Source: Actinoplanes utahensis (lineage in GTDB: Bacteria; Actinomycetota; Actinomycetes; Mycobacteriales; Micromonosporaceae). Taken from it: 59,311 nucleotides of DNA. Under the pieces are notes generated by a model. The model worked only from the letters and a program-made list of their open reading frames with translations, made no database searches and was not told the DNA's origin. Below, one piece after another: positions 49,737-56,327 of this stretch. Positions within the stretch are counted from its first letter, which is position 1, and every line of letters begins with the position of its first letter. A program made the translations under genes and the position numbers. The stretch covers positions 1-59,311 of the forward strand of contig NZ_BOMZ01000065.1 of NCBI RefSeq assembly GCF_016862455.1, read 5' to 3'.

Positions 49737-50312
49737 CTACGGCGTACGCGTCCGGTAGTGCAGCACGACCACCCCGCTGGGCAGGGGAGTGGCGGCGGTC
49801 AGGGCGAACCGGTGCGGCCGGAAGCCGGTGGCGGCGAGCGGGATCCCGGAACCGGCCACCGTCGGGTTGAGCTTGACGATCAGCTCGTCGACCGCCGGCA
49901 GCAGCTGCCCGGCCAGGTCCCCGCCCCCGGCCAGCCAGATGTCCCGGCCCGGCTGCTGCTTCAGCTTCTCCACGAACGGCAACGGCTCCTCGGCGACGAA
50001 CCGCACCTCCGGATCGGTGGAGGCGGGCAGCGAGCGGGAGAAGACGATCTGGTGCAGATGCGCGTACGGGCTGGTGATGCCGGCCTGCAACGCCGGCTCG
50101 TACGTGCCGCGCCCCATCAGCACGGTGTCGAAGACCTTGTTGGGTTCGTCGACACCCATCGCCGCCCGGCCGAGGGTGGGAAGGGTCTCCGGATAGTGCT
50201 CACGCATGTACGCCGGAATGTCGTCCTCGAGGACCAAGAAGTCCCACGACCCGTCCGGCGCGGCGATGAAACCGTCGATGGTGCTGGCAACGAAATAGAC
50301 GAGCTTTCGCAA
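49737..50312 (-). CDS. Dihydrofolate reductase family (RibD C-terminal-like) protein
   Basis: I place the start at TTG 50312, six bases after GGGGAG (MRKLVYFVASTIDGFIAAPD, 191 residues), rather than TTG 50333. It carries the RibD_C/YwjB signature: SIDGF-like ASTIDGFIAAPDGSWDF, KVFDTVLMGRGTYE, HLHQIVFSRSLP, PGRDIWLAGGGDLAGQLLPA and VDELIVKLNPTVAGSGIPL. These are NADPH-dependent reductases of unknown substrate. It is divergent from a TetR gene with a palindromic operator between them and is probably repressed by it. Confidence 0.87.
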   Translation of the reverse strand: MRKLVYFVASTIDGFIAAPDGSWDFLVLEDDIPAYMREHYPETLPTLGRAAMGVDEPNKVFDTVLMGRGTYEPALQAGITSPYAHLHQIVFSRSLPASTDPEVRFVAEEPLPFVEKLKQQPGRDIWLAGGGDLAGQLLPAVDELIVKLNPTVAGSGIPLAATGFRPHRFALTAATPLPSGVVVLHYRTRTP

Positions 50313-50330
50313 GGTGTACTCCCCGATCCT

Positions 50331-50379
50331 CAACCACTATGGATGTCGTGGTGGAAAACTACAGCACCTGTAGTGGTTG
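50331..50379. promoter_or_regulatory. Nested operators between the reductase and TetR genes
   Basis: ACTACAG-CAC-CTGTAGT (50358-50374) is a perfect 7-3-7 palindrome. It overlaps the right end of a wider inverted repeat, CAACCACTA (50331-50339) and TAGTGGTTG (50371-50379). TAGCCT (50384-50389), seven bases before the tetR ATG, is the likely -10. Confidence 0.68.
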
Positions 50380-50396
50380 GTGCTAGCCTTTTCGTC

Positions 50397-50972
50397 ATGG
50401 CCAAGAACCCGGACCGCCGCCGTGCACTCGCCGACGCCGGCCTGCGGGTGCTCGCCACCCAGGGCGCCCGCGGTCTGACACACCGCGCCGTCGACACCGA
50501 GGCCGACGTGCCCGCCGGCACCGCCTCGAACTACTTCCGCACCCGCGACGCCCTCCTCGGCGCCCTCGGCGAACGAATCATGGAACGCCTCACCCCCGAC
50601 GAGCAGATCGTCGCCGAACTCGCCGCCCGCCCACCAACGCCGGACCTGTTCGTCGACTACCTGCGCTACATCGTCGAACGCACCACCCGCGAACCCGACC
50701 TGACCCGCGCCCTGATCGAACTGCGCCTCGAAGCCGCCCGCCGCCCCGGCCTCTCGGAGATCCTCGGCAACACTCTGCGCCGCGGTTACCGCGACGACGT
50801 CGCCTTCCACGCCACCACCGGCCTGCCGGGCGGCGCCTTCGAGATCGCCCTGCTCCACTACGCCATCGACGGCCTCCTCCTGGACATGCTCACCACCTCC
50901 ATCGCCGCCGACACCACTCCCGACGAGGCCGTCACCGCTTTCGCCACCCGCCTGATCCCGCCATCCACTTGA
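50397..50972 (+). CDS. TetR family regulator (divergent from DHFR-family reductase)
   Basis: The ATG at 50397 gives 191 residues. The HTH is RRRALADAGLRVLATQGARG, LTHRAVDTEADVPAGTASNY with FRTRDALL; the C-terminal domain ends TTPDEAVTAFATRLIPPST. A TAGCCT -10 lies seven bases upstream without a Shine-Dalgarno sequence, so the mRNA is probably leaderless. It likely binds the palindrome at 50358-50374 and controls both genes. Confidence 0.9.
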   Translation: MAKNPDRRRALADAGLRVLATQGARGLTHRAVDTEADVPAGTASNYFRTRDALLGALGERIMERLTPDEQIVAELAARPPTPDLFVDYLRYIVERTTREPDLTRALIELRLEAARRPGLSEILGNTLRRGYRDDVAFHATTGLPGGAFEIALLHYAIDGLLLDMLTTSIAADTTPDEAVTAFATRLIPPST

Positions 50973-51308
50973 TCCCCTCATCCGCCTGGTCCCGTCACCT
51001 GCCTGATCCCGCCATCCGCCTGGTCCGTCACCTGCCTGATCTCCCCGCCCGCCGATCCCCGACAAAGCCGCGCACCCGAACTGAACTCCTCGATCCCGCG
51101 CAGAGAATATTCGTCATCTCTGACGACCATCCCGTTCAAGCCCGGTTATGCCCACGGATTACCCGCCACCTAAACCCGGTTCGCGATTCGTGAAACCCAA
51201 ATCCCATGACCGAAATAACCGCAACCATCGCACGGTGACCCTCGCGAACCCGATCGGAAAAAACACCGAGACTCACCGAAACCATAATCCCGCAGCCGCC
51301 ACATTCAT
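50973..51308. other. Intergenic region with imperfect 34-bp repeat
   Basis: Two imperfect copies of about 34 bp (gatccc-tcatccgcctggtcc and following cgtcacctgcct) lie at 50971-51004 and 51005-51037, continuing a similar motif inside the end of the tetR gene. The rest, 51090-51300, is distinctly AT-richer than the window average. No gene is supported; minus-strand frames through here lack recognisable features. Confidence 0.5.
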
Positions 51309-52835
51309 TCATTGATCCCTGCCCGCAACCGGCCCGACCGGCCGTGACAAAACGCCGGACCATGTCACCGAAGGATGCCAACCACAGTCCTTCCGCGACC
51401 GATCCAGGGCACGTGGCCACCCTGCCGACCACTTCGCCCCCGGCAGTGCCCCGCCTGCCGTCAGCCACGGCACCGATCGCGTCATCCCGGTTGGGGCTTC
51501 TGCCCCGAGCCGAAGCAGCGCATGCCGTCTCCGGTCGTGTTGTTTCCTGGTAGGGGCCGTTGGCCGGAGCGCATACCGTCTTCGCTCGTGTCGTTTCTGT
51601 TGAGGGCCGCTGGCCGGGGCGCATGCCGTCGTCGGTCGTGTCCTCGCAGGCAGAGGGCCGTAGCCTAAGGCGGATACCGTGCCCGTCGGTGTAGTTCCGG
51701 ACTCTGCAGCAACTGCCACAGCCCAGGGCATACACCGTGTCGATCGATTGGCCGCCAACTCGGCTGCTGAGATCAAGGCCCGCCCCGCTTTCGCCGGTCG
51801 CGACGTCGCCGGGCTTGCCGCGGATGGCACAAAGGCTGCCGACTGCAGAGACGTTCGTGCCGTTCGAGGACCTGATGTGACGTCCGATGTGGTGCGGGCG
51901 GAGGGCTTGGGGTAGCCACCACCAGCGCGACTTGGTGACTGCCACGGCGCTACCTGAAGCCCGTATCCCGCCGCGAGATGCTGCCGCCGCTGGGCCGGCG
52001 AAGGCGACCGGGTTCCGCGGGCCGTCATCGGCGTGCATGTCCTCGGGCGAAACCGAGTCTGCTTCCCCTGCAGCCGCTGGTATCGGTTCGCTGCTCCGGC
52101 TGCCGTTGCTGGGGTTGCTACCGATGTCGCTGCCCGACACCACGGGACAAGCGCCACCACCGCGCCTGCCGCTGCCGGTGTCGCTGCTACTGCTCCTGTT
52201 GCTGGTTTTGGTGCTGCTGCCGGTCTCGACCCGGGTGTTGGTGGGCGCGGTGCGGCAGTCGGTCGTTGCAGTGTTGCTGGCGGTGGTGGGGTCACTTGCT
52301 GCATTGGTACTGCTGCCGTTTCGGTTGCCGTTGTCCCTTCCGCTTCCGCCGCTGCTGCTACTGGTGTGGGCGCTGCCGCCGGTCTCGGTCCGAGTGTCGG
52401 TCGGCGCGGTGCGGCAGTCGTCGTTGCAGTGTTGCCGGCGGTGGTGGGGTCACTTGCTGCATTGGGACTGCTGCAGGGGGCGGTGCTGCTCGCTGCATCG
52501 GTACTGCTGCAGCTGCGGGTCGCCGGTGGCGGCGTGGCTGATGTCGCGAGCCGCCGTGCCGGTTCTGGGCTTGGTGTCGCTCGGGTTGGCGGGGCTGCGG
52601 GCGGTGAAGTGCTTGCCGTGCGGCATTCCGGCGGGTTCGTGGCGGTGGGCGGCGACACGGCACCGCTTTCGCGCAACCGCCGAAGTTTCTCGGCATGGCG
52701 CCGCTTCAGGCCCCAGTCACGGCGAATCTTGTGCTGACGCCGAAACTCGTCACGCTCGGGATCGTAATTCCGCGCCTTCGTCCGATCCCGCAAAGCCGCA
52801 GTTTCCGCCCGGCTGAACAATGACAGCTGCCCCAT
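51309..52835 (-). CDS. ORF with conserved-looking basic N-terminus and low-complexity repetitive tail
   Basis: From ATG 52835 the first 58 residues (MGQLSLFSRAETAALRDRTK, ARNYDPERDEFRRQHKIRRD, WGLKRRHAEKLRRLRESG) look like a real basic helical domain; I recall similar starts in Micromonosporaceae proteins but cannot verify that. The remaining 450 residues are Ala/Pro/Thr/Ser/Arg-rich, run through two tandem-repeat families, and have no domain. Another minus-strand frame and a plus-strand hydrophobic frame are equally open here, so the true end of the gene is uncertain. No Shine-Dalgarno sequence precedes it. Confidence 0.4.
   Translation of the reverse strand: MGQLSLFSRAETAALRDRTKARNYDPERDEFRRQHKIRRDWGLKRRHAEKLRRLRESGAVSPPTATNPPECRTASTSPPAAPPTRATPSPEPARRLATSATPPPATRSCSSTDAASSTAPCSSPNAASDPTTAGNTATTTAAPRRPTLGPRPAAAPTPVAAAAEAEGTTATETAAVPMQQVTPPPPATLQRPTAAPRPPTPGSRPAAAPKPATGAVAATPAAAGAVVALVPWCRAATSVATPATAAGAANRYQRLQGKQTRFRPRTCTPMTARGTRSPSPAQRRQHLAAGYGLQVAPWQSPSRAGGGYPKPSARTTSDVTSGPRTARTSLQSAAFVPSAASPATSRPAKAGRALISAAELAANRSTRCMPWAVAVAAESGTTPTGTVSALGYGPLPARTRPTTACAPASGPQQKRHERRRYALRPTAPTRKQHDRRRHALLRLGAEAPTGMTRSVPWLTAGGALPGAKWSAGWPRALDRSRKDCGWHPSVTWSGVLSRPVGPVAGRDQ
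51518..51700. repeat. Four degenerate 50-51-bp tandem repeats
   Basis: Units beginning GCGCATGCCGTC, GCGCATACCGTC, GCGCATGCCGTC and GCGGATACCGTG start at 51518, 51569, 51619 and 51670. In one minus-strand frame they read as 17-residue units (for example TVCAPANGPYQETTRPE). They share GGTCGTGT and GGGCCG blocks in the same order. Confidence 0.7.
52212..52520. repeat. Direct duplication of about 100 bp at 159-bp spacing
   Basis: The block starting cggtctcg at 52221 is repeated from 52380 with high identity (gcggtgcggcagtc, then ttgcagtgttgc, ggtggtggggtcacttgctg). One copy lacks a single G (gtcggtcg against gtcgtcg), so the two copies are in different frames relative to any single ORF. A shorter third copy of the ctgcatcggtactgctg part is near 52490-52515. 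Confidence 0.75.
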
Positions 52836-53117
52836 ACGAATATTGTCCCAAACCCCAACCCGAAAGAGTAAGAAGTTGATCATTCCAATTATTTCGGGAC
52901 GAGACGATTGGGGCTCTATCTGATGTCATGTCAAGTCCTCGGCATACCCGCGATAATCTTATTTTCGGCATTGCTCTCGAAGGGCCATCCATGCTCCCTA
53001 CGTCAAAAGGGGGAAGGGCTGCGCCACGGCTCGGATCCACGATCCTTTCGGTCGTGGGTGCGTGAGGCGCTGGTCCGTGACGCCGAGTCGAGCGCGGCGG
53101 CAGTGGAGCCCGCGGCG

Positions 53118-53310
53118 TCGGATGGGCCGGGGAAGCCGAGTGCGTCGGCACGGTCTGCAGGAGGCCAGCGCATCGGAGGGGCCGGGGGAGCCGAGTGCGT
53201 CGGTAGGGCCTGCGAGAGCCCGCAGCGTCGGATGGGCCGGGGAGCCGAGTGCGTCGGCAGGGCCTGCAGGAAGCCGGCACATTGGAGGGAGCGGGGAGCC
53301 GAGGCCGCCG
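53118..53310. repeat. Four 54-55-bp tandem repeats
   Basis: Units starting tcggatgggccgggg, tcggaggggccggggg, tcggatgggccgggg and ttggagggagcgggg begin at 53118, 53173, 53228 and 53282 and share gccgagtgcgtcgg and gcctgcag-type blocks. The period is not a multiple of three, so the array does not encode a simple peptide repeat. The surrounding interval 52836-53389 has no supported gene, and 52840-52990 is AT-richer. Confidence 0.78.
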
Positions 53311-53389
53311 CCACGGACTCGCCCATGATCGTGACGTAAGCCGGCGAATCGGTCCGAGGAACTGGTACGGGCAGTCCGGTGGCCCGCGG

Positions 53390-53791
53390 TCAGAGGCGGA
53401 GAACGGCTGGCCGGGCGTCGGCGCGGCCGTAGATCAGGATGCGGCCCAGGTGGTCGCGCAGGACTTCGATGGAAGCGGGCGGCACGGCCAGACGGACCCG
53501 GATGGCGGTGTCGGTCAGGCCGAGGTCGTCGAGGGCGTCGGCGCTGACCTCGAGATGCAGGCGGTCACCGTCGATGGTCAGTTCACGGACGCATCCGTAG
53601 GCGGTGCCGTGGTTTTCGGTGACCAGGCAGTAGGTGTCCAGGCCCAGCCGCACGTCCTGATCGTCCGGAGGTTCCTGGCCGGCCTGGAAGATGAGCGCGC
53701 GCCCGGTGCCGTCGGCTCGCTCGGCGATGCCCGCGACGAGGCAGTCCTCGTCATCGACGCCTGTCACGTGCGCAACGAACTCGATCGGCAT
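53390..53791 (-). CDS. Imm10 family immunity protein
   Basis: The ATG at 53791 (MPIEFVAHVTGVDDEDCLVA) gives 133 residues. The Imm10 signature is clear: RALIFQAGQEPPDDQDVRLG followed by LDTYCLVTENHGTAYGCVRE, then LTIDGDRLHLEVSADALDDL and VLRDHLGRILIYG. Imm10 proteins neutralise polymorphic toxins; here no toxin gene is adjacent, and the next gene is a small protein in the other direction. It is an orphan immunity gene beside a repeat-rich region. Confidence 0.8.
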   Translation of the reverse strand: MPIEFVAHVTGVDDEDCLVAGIAERADGTGRALIFQAGQEPPDDQDVRLGLDTYCLVTENHGTAYGCVRELTIDGDRLHLEVSADALDDLGLTDTAIRVRLAVPPASIEVLRDHLGRILIYGRADARPAVLRL

Positions 53792-53922
53792 GGAATGCAT
53801 TCTGGTGGGTGGCGGGGACGGGCCGTCCGGTGACCACCGCCTCAGCCCGGTGGCCGCGTTTCGGTCCGGTGTTTCGGCTCTCTCGCGTGGACTGTCACGG
53901 TTCCTTGCCGGCCCGTACAAAA

Positions 53923-53944
53923 TCAAGATCTTGAACCGTAAGCT
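53923..53944 (+). promoter_or_regulatory. Palindromic operator and -10 for the 73-residue gene
   Basis: TCAAGATCTTGA (53923-53934) is a perfect 12-bp palindrome located just upstream of TAAGCT (53939-53944), which ends six bases before the ATG at 53951. The arrangement suggests a leaderless, repressor-controlled promoter. Confidence 0.5.
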
Positions 53945-53950
53945 GCGGCG

Positions 53951-54172
53951 ATGTCATTGAGGATCGGGGTTGACGGGCGGATTCTGGCGGGGCTCCATGA
54001 AGGGTCTTTCGTGCGTTTTCGGGATGACGCGGAGCAGACCGGAGGCTATCTGGTGCTGATCGTGAACGATCTCGTGGCGCCTACCGATGGGGCGGATTAC
54101 TGGGTGGCGGATCGGGCGGAGCTGGAGAGATTCGCCGCGGATGCCGAGTGGCGGATCGCCTGGGGGGAATAG
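53951..54172 (+). CDS. Small conserved-type hypothetical protein
   Basis: This 73-residue protein (MSLRIGVDGRILAGLHEGSF, VRFRDDAEQTGGYLVLIVND, LVAPTDGADYWVADRAELER) has an alternating beta pattern and an acidic C-terminus and resembles small immunity-type proteins, but no family can be named. It is encoded back to back with the Imm10 gene (159-bp gap) and converges on the pectate lyase. TAAGCT six bases before the start suggests a leaderless mRNA. Confidence 0.68.
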   Translation: MSLRIGVDGRILAGLHEGSFVRFRDDAEQTGGYLVLIVNDLVAPTDGADYWVADRAELERFAADAEWRIAWGE

Positions 54173-54212
54173 GGACCGCCCGGTCCAGAGGACTGGACCG
54201 GGCGGGCGGGGA

Positions 54213-55778
54213 TCAGGCGAAGGTCTGGAATTCGGCGATCTTCGGGGTGCCGGACGAACTGGTGATCTTGAAGGTGAGCTTGGTCGTCGTGGTGGCGGGG
54301 ATGCTGATCGAGCCGCCGCCGGTGCCGGAGGCGAGGACCGCGCCGGTGGCGCCGTTCAGCACCTGGTAGGCGCCGATGGCGGAACCGGAGGCCTCGACGA
54401 TGTTGATGCGGGAGACCTTGGTGGCGGCGCTCCACTTGATCGAGATGTCGCCGGTGGCGCCGTTCGGGGACCAGATGGTGGACAGGTTGCCGTCCTTGAC
54501 GTTGCCGTAACTGGTTCCGCCGGCCTTGCTCGAACCGTCCGCGCCGGCGCCGATGCTCAGGTTGGTGCCGCTGGGCGCGGTCGGCGTCGGGGAGACGGTC
54601 GGGGAGACGGTGGTGCTCGGCGAGGTCGTCGGGGACACGGTCGGCGAGACGCTAGCGGTCGGTGAGGTGGTCACCGAGCAGCTGCCGGTGGAGACCTTCA
54701 GGCCGGTGCCGGCGCCCGCGGTCGAGGCCACGATCGAGGGCACGCAGGACGCGTTGTCCGGGGTGAACGCGTACGGGATCGAGACGCTGGTGTTCGACGT
54801 GACGTTCGGGCCGGCCGGTTTGTTGTCGGTGCCGGGCGCGGACCAGGTCACGTTGTCGAAGATGTTGCCGGAGACCTGCCAGTAGCCGGCCGCGTCGGTG
54901 TAGAACGTGCCCAGCACGTCCTTCGAGTCCTCGAAGTAGTTGTTGTCCACCTTCGCCTTCGCGCCGGCCCGCGAGTTGATGCCGGACTCGTGGAGGTCGA
55001 AGTAGTGGTTGTTGTAAATGTGCGCGATGCCGCCACGCAGCAGCGGCGTACGGGAGTCGATGTTCTCGTACTTGTTGTGGTGGAACGTGATGAAGCCGTT
55101 CCCGGTGTCGCTCTCACTGGAGCCGATCAGGCCACCCCGGCCGGAGTTGCGCAGAATGCTGTAGGAGAGGGTGACGTACTGGGTGTCGTTCTTCATGTCG
55201 AACAGTCCGTCGAAGCCCTCCGACTCGCCGCCCGAGGCGATCAGTGTGGTGTGGTCGACCCACACGTTGCGGACCGTGCTCTCCATGCTGATCGCGTCGC
55301 CCCCGTTGGACAGCGGCGAGCCGGACTTCTTGACGTTCTTGACCGTCACGTTCTGGACGATGATGTTGCTGGAGTCCCGGATGTGGATGCCGAGCTGGTC
55401 GAACGTGGCGCCGGCGCCGACCCCGACGATCGTGACGTTGCTGATCTCCTTGAGCTCGATCCGGTCGGCGGCGGTGTTGCAGCTGGCGCCGGAGACCTTC
55501 GTGGTGTTGCCGTGGTTGATCGTGCCCTCGACCTGAATGATGATCGGGGTGTCGCTGCTGGCCCGGGTGCACAGTGCGGTGTGGATCTGGGTGCCGGTGG
55601 TGGCCTTGACCGTGGTTCCACCCGCGCCGCCGGTGGTGCCGCCGTTCTGGCTGGCGAAGCCGGTGGCGATGTTGGTGGCGGCGCTGGCGTTCTCCTGGGG
55701 GAGACCGAGGGCGATCGCTCCGGCCACGCCTGCGGTGCCGAGAACTGCGGAGAGTCGCAGCGCGACTGATCTTTTCAT
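54213..55778 (-). CDS. Secreted pectate lyase (PL1) with C-terminal F5/8-type carbohydrate-binding module
   Basis: The ATG at 55778 gives 521 residues with a Sec signal (MKRSVALRLSAVLGTAGVAG, cleavage near ASAA). The PL1 beta-helix contains the calcium-site region EGFDGLFDMKND, the WVDHTTL strand, HHNKYENIDSRTPLLRGGIA (catalytic Arg in RTPLLR) and HIYNNHYFD. A Ser/Thr/Pro linker of VSPTVSPT repeats joins a galactose-binding-like module (STIWSPNGATGDISIKWSAA, KVSRINIVEASGS). It cleaves polygalacturonate by beta-elimination outside the cell. Upstream is a perfect LacI-type palindrome. Confidence 0.92.
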   Translation of the reverse strand: MKRSVALRLSAVLGTAGVAGAIALGLPQENASAATNIATGFASQNGGTTGGAGGTTVKATTGTQIHTALCTRASSDTPIIIQVEGTINHGNTTKVSGASCNTAADRIELKEISNVTIVGVGAGATFDQLGIHIRDSSNIIVQNVTVKNVKKSGSPLSNGGDAISMESTVRNVWVDHTTLIASGGESEGFDGLFDMKNDTQYVTLSYSILRNSGRGGLIGSSESDTGNGFITFHHNKYENIDSRTPLLRGGIAHIYNNHYFDLHESGINSRAGAKAKVDNNYFEDSKDVLGTFYTDAAGYWQVSGNIFDNVTWSAPGTDNKPAGPNVTSNTSVSIPYAFTPDNASCVPSIVASTAGAGTGLKVSTGSCSVTTSPTASVSPTVSPTTSPSTTVSPTVSPTPTAPSGTNLSIGAGADGSSKAGGTSYGNVKDGNLSTIWSPNGATGDISIKWSAATKVSRINIVEASGSAIGAYQVLNGATGAVLASGTGGGSISIPATTTTKLTFKITSSSGTPKIAEFQTFA

Positions 55779-55871
55779 TCTGTTCACCTGTTCCCGCGCA
55801 TGGGGATGCGCGCATGGGGGATGAGCGGAGGCACGAGTGGGGATGGCCACCGCGGAGCACTTCCAACAGCG

Positions 55872-55924
55872 GGAAAGCGCTTTCCTAAGGTTGCAGGTTA
55901 GAGTGGCTGAAGTAAATGTCGCAA
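55872..55924 (-). promoter_or_regulatory. Pectate lyase promoter with LacI-type operator
   Basis: On the minus strand TTGCGA (55919-55924), an 18-bp spacer and TAACCT (55895-55900) form the promoter. Immediately downstream, GGAAAGCGCTTTCC (55872-55885) is a perfect 14-bp palindrome with the central CG of LacI-family operators, placed to block transcription until an inducer appears. Confidence 0.65.
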
Positions 55925-56327
55925 GCCCTTGTCGGGCGTGTTGCCGATCGATATCCTTCCGATGCTCTTGATCACCCAGGGTTGTGATCCACCATGCCGA
56001 CCACACATGAATCAAGTGGAGGCGGATCATGATTTGGTTGCGTGTGTCGCCGAGGGGATCCGGAGGGCGGCGTCTTCGACGGTCAGTGCCATCGGGCGTC
56101 GGGGGCGCGTGCCCGGGAGGTCCCTCGCGACACTGGGGGAAGAGTGGGCCTCCGGCCTGCGGTTGTCTCACCCGTGGTGGGAGGAGCGTGGTGCCGTCTC
56201 AAGTCACGGGACACGGGTGCATCGGCCTCTGGCCATATACGTACTGGTGAGTAACAATCACTCCACGTTTTGAACCGGCGACGTTCGTCGACCGTTTTCA
56301 AGGTCAACATCTACCGAGGAGTCGACG
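55925..56327. other. Intergenic region upstream of pntAB
   Basis: These 400 bp separate the divergent pectate lyase promoter and pntA. Several short frames cross it, none with recognisable features. AT-rich stretches at 56230-56270 (ccatatacgtactggtgagtaacaatc) may carry the pntA promoter, but I cannot pick hexamers with confidence. A structured inverted repeat follows at 56270-56301. Confidence 0.5.
56270..56301. promoter_or_regulatory. Nested inverted repeat in the pntA leader
   Basis: TTGAA-CCGG (56270-56278) pairs with CCGttTTCAA (56292-56301), and inside it CGACG-TT-CGTCG is a perfect hairpin (56279-56290). It lies 26-58 nt before the pntA ATG and could be a repressor operator or an RNA hairpin in the leader. 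Confidence 0.45.

Noticed and set aside
51136..52143. Second minus-strand frame containing the 17-residue repeats
   Set aside because: No start signal or domain; kept as evidence for the repeat family only.
51887..52816. Plus-strand hydrophobic ORF opposite the repetitive minus-strand ORF
   Set aside because: Its Leu/Val runs arise from the same GC-rich repeats, it has no start signal, and the minus-strand N-terminus is more protein-like.
52750..53280. Minus-strand ORF across the 55-bp repeats
   Set aside because: The repeat period is not a multiple of three, so the same unit is read in different frames; no conserved feature.
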